Shown here: piece by piece, positions 12,176 to 22,586 of the stretch
Layout: each line of letters begins with the position of its first letter
Numbering within the stretch: position 1 is the stretch's first letter
DNA from: Corythucha ciliata
Lineage: Eukaryota; Arthropoda; Insecta; Hemiptera; Tingidae
DNA: 64,000 bases
Assembly: GCA_038030265.1 (NCBI GenBank)
Contig: CM075937.1
Location: 28,562,198-28,626,197 of the forward strand
Reading direction: 5' to 3'
Made by a program: the position numbers and the translations under genes
The notes under the pieces: model-generated
The model's database searches: none
Told to the model about the DNA's origin: nothing
Seen by the model: only the letters and a program-made list of their open reading frames with translations

Positions 12176-13372
12176 TTAACTAAAAAAGGAAATAACGCCT
12201 TCAATTAAGACTGAAATTTTTGAAGCCATACCCGGGCTAGTTTGAAATTTAGGTATAATCGACTGTATTTTAGTTAAAAACGAATTTAAGTTATATTTAC
12301 TTGCTAGATTTAGAAATATTGAAAATATACTTGCTGAGGAGTCAGACGATTCGTTGGGCGCAGATTGGGGCCATTTGGGTACCTGTTGACTGTGACGTGT
12401 TTGGGTCGGCAGCGAGGGGAAGTGCCGGCTGTTGAAAACGGGTGGTGGCAGTGGTCCAACGACGCTTCTCGGGTTAAGCACTCGTTTTTGCCTTCTTTCG
12501 ACATGTGCCATGTAGAATGGACAAGCTTTGTCAAAAGCACAATGGTTTGAGCCGCAATTAGCGCATTTTGCTAAATCTGAGTTTGCGACATCAACGGGAC
12601 ACTTCCGAGAGTCATGTTTTCCGGCACACCTGGAACATTTCACTGCGCGATTGCAGTTAGAAGCCACGTGATCGAATCCTTGACAGCGGTAGCACCGAAG
12701 AGGCGAAATCTTTTTCTTGAACTTTTCCCACTGAACACGGCAATGGAGAATCGATTTGACGGAGAGAACGTCTGCTGGCTTAGTGTCTTTTGTAAAATAA
12801 ATGCCGAAGGTAGGGTACGACGTCAAAATTACCCCGTCTTTGTCCTTGCTGGCAAATTGAACCACTTTGTCCAATTTCAATCCCTTCGAGTTGAGATCAG
12901 CCTTAATTTCATCAGTAGTGATATGATGCGGAAGGTGAACCACGTATCGTGGTCCCGTGTCGTCTTTAGCAGCGTAAGTATAGAACTCAATGTTGGCAGT
13001 CAGCAGATAGTCGCGGAAAAATGCGAAATCGTCTTTGTTGTTAGTGTACACCAGTATTCTATCTCTCTTTGCTTTATATTCCAACAATCCTTTAAGATGA
13101 GGCTTGAGTTTGTCGAGCATCTCTGTGTGGTTCTTGAATTGCGAAAACATCACAATTGGTGGAAGGAACTTCACTTTGCTGGTAGACGGGTTCTTAAGCT
13201 TGTTACCGTCTATATCCATGACGCTATCGGAGTCATCAGTGTCATCTTCGTTATCCGACAATGCGGCGAATTTATTTGTAGTGGAAAGCGGCAAATTTGC
13301 TGAATCCCTAACTTTTTGCCTTTTATTCCTCGAAGTTGGAATTGTAACAAATCCGTCTGAGGTAGAGTTCAT
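12176..13372 (-). CDS. Jockey-type LINE ORF1 protein (gag-like, three zinc knuckles), intact frame
   Basis: An uninterrupted 398-codon frame from ATG. Residues 1-65 are Ser/Asp-rich. Residues about 67-215 form the RRM/PRE-like nucleic-acid-binding module of Jockey ORF1 proteins. Then come three knuckles: C227-C230-H235-C240, C246-C249-H253-C258 and C270-C273-H277-C284. A Pro/Ser-rich tail follows. In this family ORF1p coats the element RNA and carries it to the nucleus or telomere. The stop codon abuts the ORF2 start. The frame is undamaged while ORF2 is degraded and truncated, so the copy cannot move alone. The 5' leader is about 13373-13440. Confidence 0.88.
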   Translation of the reverse strand: MNSTSDGFVTIPTSRNKRQKVRDSANLPLSTTNKFAALSDNEDDTDDSDSVMDIDGNKLKNPSTSKVKFLPPIVMFSQFKNHTEMLDKLKPHLKGLLEYKAKRDRILVYTNNKDDFAFFRDYLLTANIEFYTYAAKDDTGPRYVVHLPHHITTDEIKADLNSKGLKLDKVVQFASKDKDGVILTSYPTFGIYFTKDTKPADVLSVKSILHCRVQWEKFKKKISPLRCYRCQGFDHVASNCNRAVKCSRCAGKHDSRKCPVDVANSDLAKCANCGSNHCAFDKACPFYMAHVERRQKRVLNPRSVVGPLPPPVFNSRHFPSLPTQTRHSQQVPKWPQSAPNESSDSSASIFSIFLNLASKYNLNSFLTKIQSIIPKFQTSPGMASKISVLIEGVISFFS

Positions 13373-13679
13373 TTTTTCCTCTTAAATGGGAGATAATTTA
13401 CTTAAAGATAACGAGAGAGAGAAAAAAATAATTAAATGAACAACTTGAGGTAGAACTTGCAAAAAATAGATCCACCCGTGACAAAGGTTCAACTAAAAAC
13501 TGACATAGCGATTTGCAAATAACATTTTGTTTCGAAAAAATAAAAAATAACTATAGTTTAACATTTTTGTTTTCCTGCATGTTTTGATATCTTTATTGGC
13601 GTATTATTAAAGTTTTTATAGACGCAACGATTGTGGAAAAATTAACTTGTCATTAACATTTTTGCTATCAACAATGTAA

Positions 13680-13824
13680 TAGCGTTTCCCATTTGCACAG
13701 AGTTCTGCAACGCGGCAATTCATTTTCAACCGTCTTCTCCAATAACATATTATGATTTAATTAAGAGTGCACGGGTGGAAATGAACTGCCCAAATGTAGA
13801 ATTTTGTGCAAATGGGAAACACTA
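13680..13824. mobile_element. Hairpin MITE, 145 bp
   Basis: The left end TAGCGTTTCCCATTTGCACA matches in reverse complement the right end around 13796-13824, giving arms of about 28 bp with few mismatches. There is no coding potential. No clear target duplication was found. Confidence 0.6.
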
Positions 13825-13925
13825 TAAGTAACTTACTTTTGGTGTGCAAGCACTTAAGACGCATATCGCAAGCTGTTTGTTATGCATCTCTGGAGTCTGT
13901 GCAACCAAACATATTTATTCCTTGA

Positions 13926-14080
13926 AGGTGTGATTCCTATGCAACTTCTTACGCTGTGTCAGACGCGGAGCGGCTCAAAAAAACATGCCTCCTCCATTAT
14001 ATGTATATCACATTAGTTGCGGCAGAACAACAGCCGCTCCGTGCTGACGCAGCGTCAGGCTCTGCATAGGAATCGCACCT
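13926..14080. mobile_element. Hairpin MITE, 155 bp
   Basis: AGGTGTGATTCCTATGCA at the left pairs with TGCATAGGAATCGCACCT at the right. The inner GTGTCAGACGCGGAGCGGCT pairs with the GCCGCTCCGTGCTGACGC region, so almost the whole element folds back on itself. The target duplication is not obvious. Confidence 0.65.
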
Positions 14081-14421
14081 GAAAGGTGTTGGTTGATTAC
14101 ATTCATGAACATACATATATTTATACTTTCGCCCTGAGTTTCTTATCGACTTCTTTTAAGTGTTGTCAAGGGGTCAAACGTTGGTTGTGACATACCGTGT
14201 GGTCAGACAGAAGCTGAACGGTTACGATTTGAGCCATTCTTGGTGTGTCTGATCGGATCTGGTAAGTTCCATCTATTCCTGTAATAAATATCGTGAATTA
14301 AGCATAGCTTATTTCCTTTCTTAACCTCAATTTGCACAACTCACCGATTCCTTCAATTTGAATATTATTTCTGCGTAAAGCAGAAAGAAAATCCCTATTG
14401 AAGAAATACAGTCCCCGGAAT

Positions 14422-15176
14422 TCACCTTGTACACTCAAGGACCCCTTCAAGAAAATTTTCATCTCCCCTGGTGACCAGCGCCCATGTTAGAAAATGAGGA
14501 TCTTGTATCGTCGTTACGAATTGTTGGAGAGTCGCCGGAACCGGGGGCTCCACTTTTGTACGGGCGCGGAGCATTCGTTGCAGTACCGCATCTGTCGGTA
14601 TTTGCCCAACCTGTTGTGGATTTCTAAATGAGAGGAACATATTAATAACTATTTATAGTCGCTGGGTATGGATTTTGATTATTCTCAATAAAATTCAGTA
14701 GGAAATTTAAATGAAATGCACTGAAAAGGTAGATGCTGAAAAGCACTCGTTACAGATAGTCATGGACCATGTTGTATTTTCATACAAAGTTGCTACTCTT
14801 GAAAAATAATTTTAAACCATGTGAACCCCACGTGGGAAAGCAATCCCCCCTCCCTCAGGGGGCTCAATGTTATCCAGGGCCCGGAACCCCAGAAAAAGAG
14901 ACTTACCTCTCCGCTTCTTGCTGGTAAATTTGTGCAACGGGTAAATTCTCATTTTCCGCTCTACGAATCAGGTTACTTTTAAAAACTCGGAGGACGCCAT
15001 CCTGCCCTCCTCTAATTGATGATTATGTCGGTGGCCTGAATCAATATAATGGAATTAGACACAGTTATCAACTATTTTACTTGTCAGCGTGAATCTTACT
15101 GTGGAACAATTCTCCATTCACAATGTGGCCGGTGCCAGGACACTGGTACCGTCTCCTATGGATGCACCCCAAATAC
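14422..15176 (-). pseudogene. FLYWCH / MULE-transposase-type gene remnant with introns
   Basis: Three exon-like blocks lie in order on the minus strand. The first (15176-15081) follows an AG acceptor, ends at a GT, and encodes a FLYWCH-finger-like pattern (GCIHRRRYQCPG ... NGELF). The second (about 15027-14906) contains HRHNH, like the end of a FLYWCH finger, then IRRAENENLPVAQIYQQEAER, and ends at GTAAGT. The third (14623-14422) follows CTCATTTAG and gives a TKVEPPVPATLQQF-type segment. This order (FLYWCH finger, HNH, xPxxQIY, PPxPxTLxQ) is what I know from insect genes with a FLYWCH domain ahead of a MULE transposase. The catalytic domain is absent. The reading phase between blocks 1 and 2, and inside block 2, does not join cleanly, so I call it a remnant. 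Confidence 0.5.
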
Positions 15177-15305
15177 CTGTAAGTAGGGAGTCAGCAATGT
15201 ATGACGTATTGGCACAATAAAAGTGTCTTTAATTTATTAATTTTCTCAAAACGACATTTATAGGCATATTTTTACGCATAAATAAATAAATACATATAAA
15301 TTACA

Positions 15306-15500
15306 TACAGGGTGATTCAGAATAACCTCAACAAAAAAATTAGTGAAAGTAGACATGATTTCCAGCCATGATTTCCGTTGAGAGCGGTTTTTATCGCAAC
15401 AAAAACATTTGTTCTAACGAATTTCAATGGTTCCCTATCGTCAAGGAACGTTGATAATGAATATGGGCATAAGTTTCACCATCAGAAAGAGCACGAACTC
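15306..15500. mobile_element. End of a TACAGGGTG-type MITE
   Basis: TACAGGGTGATTC at 15306 continues into AACAAAAAAATTAGTGAAAG and TAGACATGATTTCC. This matches, with substitutions, the reverse complement of the terminus at 6361. Its partner end was not found. Confidence 0.4.
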
Positions 15501-15544
15501 TGTGGGAGTGGGTATTTATAGTCTGGATCGATCTATTCTTGTGC

Positions 15545-15742
15545 CGTAGAATCCTTCATAAATATAAATGAAAGTAATATAATTAATTAATAAATGTAAT
15601 CAAGTATTAAATTTAATCAAATAAATTTAATAACTAAATATAATAAGTATATAAGATAACTATATGTTATTACTTATAATTACATACTTATTAATAATAA
15701 TTAATATTAATTATAATAAATAATAATAATAATAATTAATGC
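15545..15742. repeat. AT-rich low-complexity tract (TAA/TAT)
   Basis: Nearly pure A/T with TAA, ATT and TTAATA words, ending in a short TAA microsatellite directly before the I-type LINE fragment. Confidence 0.85.
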
Positions 15743-15743
15743 G

Positions 15744-16820
15744 CTGTTTTCAGTGCCATTCGGGCACTCTGCCGGACAACTCAACGTCTGTGTCACTGCG
15801 GCCTTCCCTTTTATGAGAATCACCGCTGTGCTGACCCACCCACCTGCATCAACTGCTCTGCAAATCATTTCAGTAGCTCTCGCACCTGTCCCAAATACCG
15901 CATCGAAAAATTCGTTATAGCACTCAAAATCACCCAGAATGTCCTTCAAAGAAGCTAGAGCTCTTGTTCAAAGTTAAAGTCGACGGCTACCTGATGTCAA
16001 ACTACGCTTCTATTGCGAGATCCACAGTTCCTATCCCAACAGGAAGTTCACGCCCTACCCCTCCCTTGTTCAAACTCCCCTGTGATTACTTCTACCTCTG
16101 CCCCCTCCTCCCACACTTTGTTCACAACCCCTTTCCATCCCACTTACTACCAGTATCCTACCTGACCCACCAAGGGATCGACTACCAAAACCTCAACGAA
16201 CCCACCACCCCGAAACACAGTGCCCCTAACCCCTCCGGAGCCAATGGAGCCACTATCCAGTGGATAGGAAACTGGGGGCACTGATAAAACATACATTAGT
16301 GGCTCCGAAAGTACACCCTTCACGACAGTGTCGAAAAAGAAAAAGAAGAAGAGTTGGCCTAAAGGCAAACCTAGAGGCTCGGTGATGATCATTGATGACC
16401 CTCCGGACGGCTAGCACCATGACGACAACACGAGCAAACACATCCGTCTCTAATCACTTGAATTGCTTTTTTCAATGGAATAATCGAGGTGTACATTACC
16501 ATGCGGATGAACTCAGATATTTAACCAAAACCCATAACCCACTGGTCCATGCTATTAAAGTAACACACTTTACTCAAAATTTTGCCTACTCTCTTGCCAA
16601 TTACTCACTTTACTACAAGTCTCTCTCTCCAACCCCAAACGGTCGTAGACACGGGGGAGTTGCCCTACACGTTCATCAAGCTATTTCGGCGAACTTTGTG
16701 CCACTTTCCACACCCTTACAGGCCATCGCAGTGCGCATCACTATTCCATTTCCACTCTGCGCTGGTGTATTTATGAAAGTTACGAATACTCAACGTACCC
16801 CCCCCCCTCTGCCGTATTAG
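15744..16820 (+). pseudogene. I-type LINE fragment: ORF1 zinc knuckles and ORF2 endonuclease start, degenerate
   Basis: From 15744 the frame gives C-F-Q-C-H, and after a shift NHRCADPPTCINCSANHFSS followed by RTCPKYRIEKFV, the paired CCHC knuckles that end ORF1 of I/Jockey-related LINEs. A proline-rich stretch follows. From about 16460 an APE-type endonuclease begins with CFFQWNNRGVHYHADEL and reaches RRHGGVALHVHQ and PLQAIAVRITIP. Both parts carry frameshifts and stops, and the element ends at about 16820 next to a C-run. I infer the I clade from the RRHGGVAL/PLQAVAV-type wording. It could be another Jockey-superfamily clade. Confidence 0.7.
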
Positions 16821-17868
16821 TACAATTTTCAGCTCGTGCCGAGTTAACTTGGCTAGTGGAGTCAAGTCTCTAGCAAGAGCTACGTGAACATATAGTGGAT
16901 TACAGAAAGAACGCTTTGACGGTAAGTTATTTTATGTACAACCCGGAAATAAAGCAGTCCTTATCAATTTCAAAATTTTATGGTACGCCTGCCTATTACT
17001 CCCTAGGGAAAGTCACCAGCTTTATTCCCTCATCTTTCGGGAGTAAAGGTCATTGTTACCAACTATGAAAGGCAAGAAATACTGATTTTGTAGAGTGATT
17101 TATTTGAATGACGTTGGCTACTGTAACGCCCTTCAAAGGACGTTATGTTAGGCGATAGAGAAAAGGAGCTCGGTCCGGGGAATTATTCACCGCTCGGTGA
17201 ATGAACCCGGCGAGCTCAGGGACGAGCGGGAGAGAATAGCCCGAAAGCGTCAACATATCCTTGGGGAAACTGCTTGTTATCCACAACACCTAGGGTTTTT
17301 AGAAACATGGCCCTGAGATTTGATATAAAACCCGGGGAAAAGGTCTTGGAGTCCTAGTCGAGAGCGTGCGCCGAGTCTTTGGGGGGGGGGGGGGAACCGT
17401 GCCTCTGCGAACTGCCCGCGTGCTCTGCTCGTCTACGTTACCGCAAACCCACCTTCTTGAATCTTTACCTCTGAACACACTTCCCGGAGGCTCCCTAAAC
17501 CGAGGCCTGGTCGGGCTTTACACTACTCTGCATTCCGCTCCCCTGGCTTTTTTTCATTTGTCTTGTTGTGAACGCCATAAATTCGGGCGGCGACCTCCTC
17601 GCTCTGAAGAGTCACGGAGATTGGAAGTCTAGCGTCCAGCGTTGCCGAAGGGTACGTTGAAAACTACATGAAAAGTAAAGAGTAAACCGCAAGAAGAATT
17701 CCAGGGGCCGACGACTTACCGGGGACCGGGGCCCAGCACAAAGTACAAATAGATAGCTGAAAACCCGAAGAGAACACTTACTGTATGTCACCCCGAAAGA
17801 AGTAAATTACAATTTCAAATTGCAACAATGCCGAATCAATATAAAAATTGACCAAAAAGAATTACACC
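16821..17868. other. No gene recognised; GC-rich hairpin and G-run
   Basis: Holds a short hairpin around 17165-17220 (GAGCTCGG ... CCGGCGAGCTC) and a long G homopolymer at about 17380-17395. The frame 17366-17632 spans the G-run and is probably not coding. Confidence 0.5.
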
Positions 17869-18041
17869 CGTTTACACGGTTTAATCTTGTTGCTCAATAT
17901 GATGGAATTAATTTCATTGAATGGCTCAGGCAATTTGATAGAGCAAGATTATGATAAGTACAAATGTTTACATGTTTCAATTTCATTCCATTTCATTTCA
18001 GTGGTAATGAAATTGAGCAATAAGATTAAACCATGTAAACG
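17869..18041. mobile_element. Hairpin MITE, 173 bp
   Basis: CGTTTACACGGTTTAATCTT at the left pairs with a right end ending in GATTAAACCATGTAAACG. The pairing continues inward through TTGCTCAAT and ATGGAATTAATTTCATT-type words. Non-coding. Confidence 0.65.
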
Positions 18042-18664
18042 CGCCTTTACGTACATTGTTCATTTAAATAATTCAACGTACAAATATATTTTCTGTTGTC
18101 TTGCGAAAGATTCAACCACAACAATCACACCGCCATCCTATCAATTCAAACCTCCTTCACTTGAGCAGTTGAGCAATGTATTACTACGAGCAGCGAGATA
18201 ACGCTAACTGTTCTGTTGCGTACCCGCTTTCCAAATTATTATCTCGGAATTTCCATTGATTCCGCTTTTCCGGTAGTACATAAAGTTGTGTATATAACTT
18301 TGGAGTAAATCCGTTTATTTTCCTCGAGACATTGCAGCCCTCGCTTCGCTCGGGCTGATAAACTTGTCTCTCAGCAAATAAACCACGTCTTTACTCCCTC
18401 GATAGATAATATACGATTAATTTTCTGAAGCGTTGACATATTAAAGATTAACGGCGTTTACACTGTCACTATTGGATTATCGTTCAACTACGTTAATTTT
18501 TTCGTTAACGGTACACAAGTCTGACTACACTATACTATCATTGACTAAATATGATTAAAAAAAAAAAATCATTTCCAGGGTTTCAGCGTTCGCACGCTTG
18601 GACCCCAGCCGGGGATTGAATCTCGGAGTTTTGAAATGTATGAGATAGGTTTGAGTGTGCTAGT
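18042..18664. other. No gene recognised
   Basis: AT-rich sequence with a T-rich stretch and a GTTTACACTGTCACTATTGG segment at about 18450 that recalls other MITE ends in the window. I see nothing further in it. Confidence 0.4.
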
Positions 18665-18935
18665 CAGCGGTCGCAAACCTTCTTCGTCCCGTAGACCCCC
18701 AAAGCCTAATTTTACGCCCCCACGGACCCCTAACTAACTAAAAAAAAAATTGCACTGGCAGCAATATACTTTAAAATTTTGTGTTTTTTTCCAAATTAAC
18801 ATTTTAATTTATTCTTCCCCTAAACTTTATATTTGGTAGATCAATTTCAGTGCGCTTCTTTTTGTAAATTGTCAGTTTATCTGGAAATAGCTAGAATTTA
18901 CCGGGGCTATCCTTTGTTTGAAGTTGGCGACCGCT
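18665..18935. mobile_element. hAT-type MITE, 271 bp
   Basis: The ends CAGCGGTCGC and GGCGACCGCT are inverted, and the 8-bp duplication GTGCTAGT flanks the element at 18657-18664 and 18936-18943. The CAGCGGTYG-type terminus with an 8-bp duplication fits hAT elements. The interior is non-coding, so an autonomous relative must have supplied the transposase. Confidence 0.85.
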
Positions 18936-18943
18936 GTGCTAGT

Positions 18944-21293
18944 CCATCTGATTAATATAATCGTCTTGAGGTATCTATCACAACAATTATCTCGACGGTA
19001 GAATGCGTAGAATTATTAACAGAGCTGTTAGCTCAGATTACGTTATTAATATTGTTGCCGCCACAATTCCGCTTCTTACCTTAGAATTGCTAATAATAAA
19101 CATTGGCATCTTGTATATGTATACTTACAGCCTCCCCGAGTGTTCCCTCACCCGGTGGAAGAAAAACTCCGAAGCGCCGTATATCGTAGTTCGACGCTGT
19201 CCAGGAAATTCGTCAACTGAAAAACATATGAAATTGTACAAGCACTTTCAAAAATTTATGCAAGAAAAGTATTGAAACTTGTTCCTTACATTGAACCCCA
19301 CCACTGGGACCGGCTACGCACGCCCTCGTCCTGAATGAGTGGTTGCCCTAGAAAAATTGTGATTATGCGTTTTAGTGTTTAATTAATTTATGTTTAACCC
19401 TAATCCCCACCACCACATTGAAACCATACGAACCATTCTCGTCAGAGCCATCATTCTCCATCGCTTTCAGGATCTGGAATTGACAACATTTATTTGGCTA
19501 TTTAGCCCTTCCTTTTTTGATCTTGGTTGGAAAAAGGTTCTTTGACGGAAGACAACTGGTCTGCCTAATGGAATGTGCTTCACATGTTACCTATACATGT
19601 TTCTATTTAGGCGAAATGGTGGGGAGTCTCATATGATATTTTTAATTGTTTTATTCGCTTCTTTTGAAGACTTTGTTCATAACGAACTCAATAAAAACAT
19701 ATTTCCTTTTAAACGCCTCGGCTTACAATCATAATAGTGAAGGAACGTACCAAAGGTGAGTCTTTACAAGTATAACTTGATTAGAGTTTGTGGCTGCCTC
19801 CGAACCTCAAATATTGGTCCAATAACAAGTTATAGCGGGCATTACTCGCAGTCGGCACGATATCGTGAAGGATCCTGCACTGATGTAAATATTATTTTGT
19901 TTTGTGATTTTGGGTAAATCCGATAAAATTCCTCTTGAATGCCCAATCAGTAATCCAATCGTCGTGATTTCGCCTTGACTTGTACAACGTCTTCTCTCTC
20001 AAAAATTATAATGTTTTATTTTTATTCCTTCCCTGGTCTAGTCTAGTCACTCAGCGATTTCAGTAATTAACGTTTGATAGCCGTTTCTCAGCGTCGTTGA
20101 ATTTCAGCTTAGAACTTCGGAATTATATTTTATCCCTTGGCCCTAGGATCGCCGTCGTATTAGTTTCTTATCCTTTAAGGGGAGTTTGCTCAAAATACTT
20201 TTGTTGTTTAGAAAATGATGGTGATTTAAGTACGAGTCGTGGTGATATCTGTGATATCGGCCGATCACGACAAAGAACCTATATTTGCTCCTAAGGGATG
20301 TACTTTTAATTTGTCTAAACCGCGTGCATTGAGAGTGATGATGGGTGGAAGAGGGAATCTTTTTCATTTTCCCCTCTCTCGCTCTTTCTCTACTTGAATC
20401 GCACTTTGATTTTCGTGCGGCGTCTTTTTGGTTGCACGTATGTTCGTTATTTCCTGATCCCAAACAGGTGTTTCGAGCGACCAGTTATGCGATGAGGAGC
20501 GATACTTCTCAGCCCGAGTCGAATGAAGGGTGGTTTTGGTGTGCACAATTTTGAATCGTATAGACCGTAAACCCACCGTGCACATTTTGAATTCCACTTG
20601 GCGACAAACAGGGTACCCGATTCGAGAGTTCATCAGGCGACCTTAATAAGTCGAGCCTTGGAGCGCAAACTTGTACCTCGTTTGCGTAAAGGGTCGTAAC
20701 TGAAATGGGAAATTGTGAGTTGGGCCTAGTTCCCCGGAGTTAAAGACCGAATTCAGAATCGACCTATTTAGGTCCCGGCGCAAAAGACGACAAATAATCA
20801 TAAAAAGTCACCAGTAGAGAGAGAAAGACGAACAAGGTTCAGGCATTTGCTTTTCGAAATCACATTTTTGGGACTGTATCTAATTAAATTAGTTCGTTTT
20901 TAACGACGTCAAAACTACGCTTACGTGTTGAAAGTGGAAAGGCTCAGTACATCGATGTTTCGGTGAATAAAAGAACCGACTGATTTCTTCTTTCGTAGTT
21001 TTTCAAATTTAAATTAGTTCAGAGATTGATTACATAATGATGGAAAATTGACGCAAATCGGTACCCGGCGATGGGTGTTTGTGCACACGCTTTTGCTCTT
21101 TTGATCCGAATTACACCGCTTATAAAATTCGTTGGGGTTTTATAACACCACAGGACAGTATCTGAGGTTGCCATAGGATGCGAAATAAGACTAATAGTGA
21201 TTGTGAGTTTCAGTAGTTCGAAGAAAATTTGCACAAGTAATAAGCACACAAACGGTTCTGTAACTAATTTGAACATAATGTTTCAGGTATGAT
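18944..21293. other. No gene recognised; possible 5' region of the Copia element
   Basis: Several short frames occur but none is recognised. The frame ending at 19275 follows a TATACTTACAG acceptor-like site and could be an exon tail. Bases about 20900-21290 precede the Copia-type gag, so its LTR and leader are probably here. I could not define an LTR because no second copy exists in the window. Confidence 0.35.
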
Positions 21294-21488
21294 ATGAGTG
21301 AATTGTCAGACTACGATTCCTCAGACAACGTTTCGCTGAGTGGATCTTTTGCTCAGAAAATGTTTAAGTCCCCTGAGCGTGAACTAGACGCATCAAATAG
21401 GGCTCAGCAAATGATTCACGACAGCAATTCTTCTCGTAACAAAGAATTTACGGAGGAACAACTCCGTTTGCAAGCTGTCAAGTCCTCG
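21294..21488 (+). pseudogene. Copia-type gag, 5' part (split by the errantivirus-like insertion)
   Basis: The frame opens MSELSDYDSSDNVSLSG and runs 65 codons of acidic, then Glu/Gln-rich sequence before it meets the left LTR at 21489. The other half resumes at 37480, right after the right LTR and the duplicated CTCG. This half alone carries no diagnostic motif. The Copia assignment comes from the distal half, which has the capsid-like region and a CCHC knuckle. Insertion of the LTR element broke the gene. Confidence 0.6.
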
Positions 21489-21688
21489 AGTTATAGAGCA
21501 ATAATCCCGGGTTTCTATGGAACCCTAGATCCCTGCGAAATGCAGACTCTTCAATTTTGTACTGGAATAAATAGTCTAGGAAAATAGAAAGACAGTTAGT
21601 CGATTGGTGTAACGCGTAGAGATAACTTGTGCGGAAAAATAAAATAAAGTTTTTTAAAAACCATTTTTGTCGTTCGGACCATTTAACT
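21489..21688 (+). repeat. Left (5') LTR of the errantivirus-like element
   Basis: Matches 37276-37475 over its whole length with four substitutions that I can count. It contains an AATAAA-type signal (GGAAAAATAAAATAAAG) near position 155 of the LTR and a terminal TTTAACT. Confidence 0.92.
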
Positions 21689-21705
21689 GGCGCCCGAACA
21701 GGGAC
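21688..21705 (+). promoter_or_regulatory. Primer-binding site, tRNA-Lys type
   Basis: TGGCGCCCGAACAGGGAC starts at the last base of the left LTR. It is an 18-base match to the complement of the 3' end of animal tRNA-Lys(UUU), the primer used by lentiviruses. Minus-strand DNA synthesis would start here. Errantiviruses also use a Lys tRNA. Confidence 0.88.
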
Positions 21706-22173
21706 TGGCTAAAAGTGTGAGTGAAAATTCGGCAACTTTTTGTGAAAGAAAAGTTAAGACTAATTATACGGCGTGACCAATTGTCCCACCGTCTCTCGGA
21801 AATTCAAAAAGCATCCTCTTTCGGACCTTTAGTGTGACCAGTAGTCCCACAGTTTTCGGGAACTCTAGTTGAAGTGTGATCGTTCCCACTTTCGCCGCCT
21901 TCACCGCCGAAAAAGCCAGACAACCATTTTTTTAGACCTTCACGAACGACAAAAGAAAAAGAAAAATAAAAAAAAAAAAAAAAAAAAACGAACCACATTA
22001 AACTTGTGAACTTTGCGCACTTGTGAACTTTGTTGAACTTGAAACTTGTGAAAAAAAAATCTGTGGTCGATTGGGTTAAAGACATTGCGTGCGGTGGTCA
22101 ATTCCCCCGAACCGTCTTCTTTCTCGGCATCGTCTTCGCAGCATCGACTCTCTCGCTTTAGTAGTTGTAAGTT
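21706..22173 (+). other. Leader and possible gag start of the errantivirus-like element
   Basis: Contains two related direct repeats (GTGTGACCA ... TCCCAC ... TCGG at about 21770 and 21832), a long A-run (21970-21988), and an open stretch from about 22085 rich in Ser/Pro that stops making sense at 22174, where repeat DNA begins. No gag domain is identifiable. Confidence 0.5.
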
Positions 22174-22264
22174 TTGTTGGATTGATATAATGAATAAATC
22201 TGTCGCCGGTATTTTAATTAGTAAATTAATTAAACTGATATTATCCGGACGACGATGGAAGGGC
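22174..22264 (+). repeat. 91-bp direct repeat flanking the tRNA-like cassette (copy 1)
   Basis: Reads TTGTTGGATTGATATAATG ... GATGGAAGGGC. A near-identical copy lies at 22496-22586 and a third, more diverged one at about 38692-38772. All three adjoin tRNA-like DNA. One frame is open through it, but coding is unproven. Confidence 0.85.
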
Positions 22265-22300
22265 ATAGCCCAACACGATTCGAGTTTCGAGAAAAAATAG

Positions 22301-22372
22301 CCCTCCGGCGGGATTTGAACCCGCAACCTCTGGATTACCAGTCCAGCACGCTGCCATTTGCGCCACGGAGAC
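22301..22372 (-). tRNA. tRNA-like gene, apparent anticodon GGT (Thr), copy 1
   Basis: In reverse complement it folds as a cloverleaf. The acceptor GTCTCCG/CGGAGGG has one end mismatch and one wobble. The D arm is GCGC...GCGT. The anticodon stem CTGGA/TCCAG has loop CTGGTAA. The T arm GCGGG/CCCGC has loop TTCAAAT. The loop gives anticodon GGT, unusual for a cytosolic eukaryotic tRNA-Thr, whereas the body resembles tRNA-Trp (GTGGCGCAA...GGTTGCG.GTTCAAAT). TTTTTT follows the 3' end, a Pol III terminator. It lies in a cassette bounded by GAGTTTCGAGAAA (22282-22294) and its inverse (22431-22443). It may be a SINE-like or pseudo-tRNA rather than a decoding tRNA. Confidence 0.6.
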
Positions 22373-22495
22373 GCCTATGGGAGTCGTACTCCGAGGGATA
22401 AGCTAAGCCGAACCCCACCTAGGTCCATTGTTTCTCGAAACTCTAGGCGCTTCTCCTGATCGGTAAAACACGCCGAATTTATTCTTATCTAGGTG

Positions 22496-22586
22496 TTGTT
22501 GGATTGATATAATGAATAAATCTGTCGCCGGCATTTTAATTAGTAAATTAATTAAACTGATATTATCCGGACGACGATGGAAGGGC
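22496..22586 (+). repeat. 91-bp direct repeat flanking the tRNA-like cassette (copy 2)
   Basis: Near-identical to 22174-22264. The two copies bracket the 231-bp tRNA-bearing segment. It runs straight into the left inverted arm that starts at 22586. Confidence 0.85.

Noticed and set aside
12614..13303. 229-codon plus-strand frame
   Set aside because: Antisense shadow of the intact Jockey ORF1 on the minus strand.
17366..17632. 88-codon frame through a G-run
   Set aside because: Starts inside or next to a homopolymer, has no family resemblance, and is likely chance.
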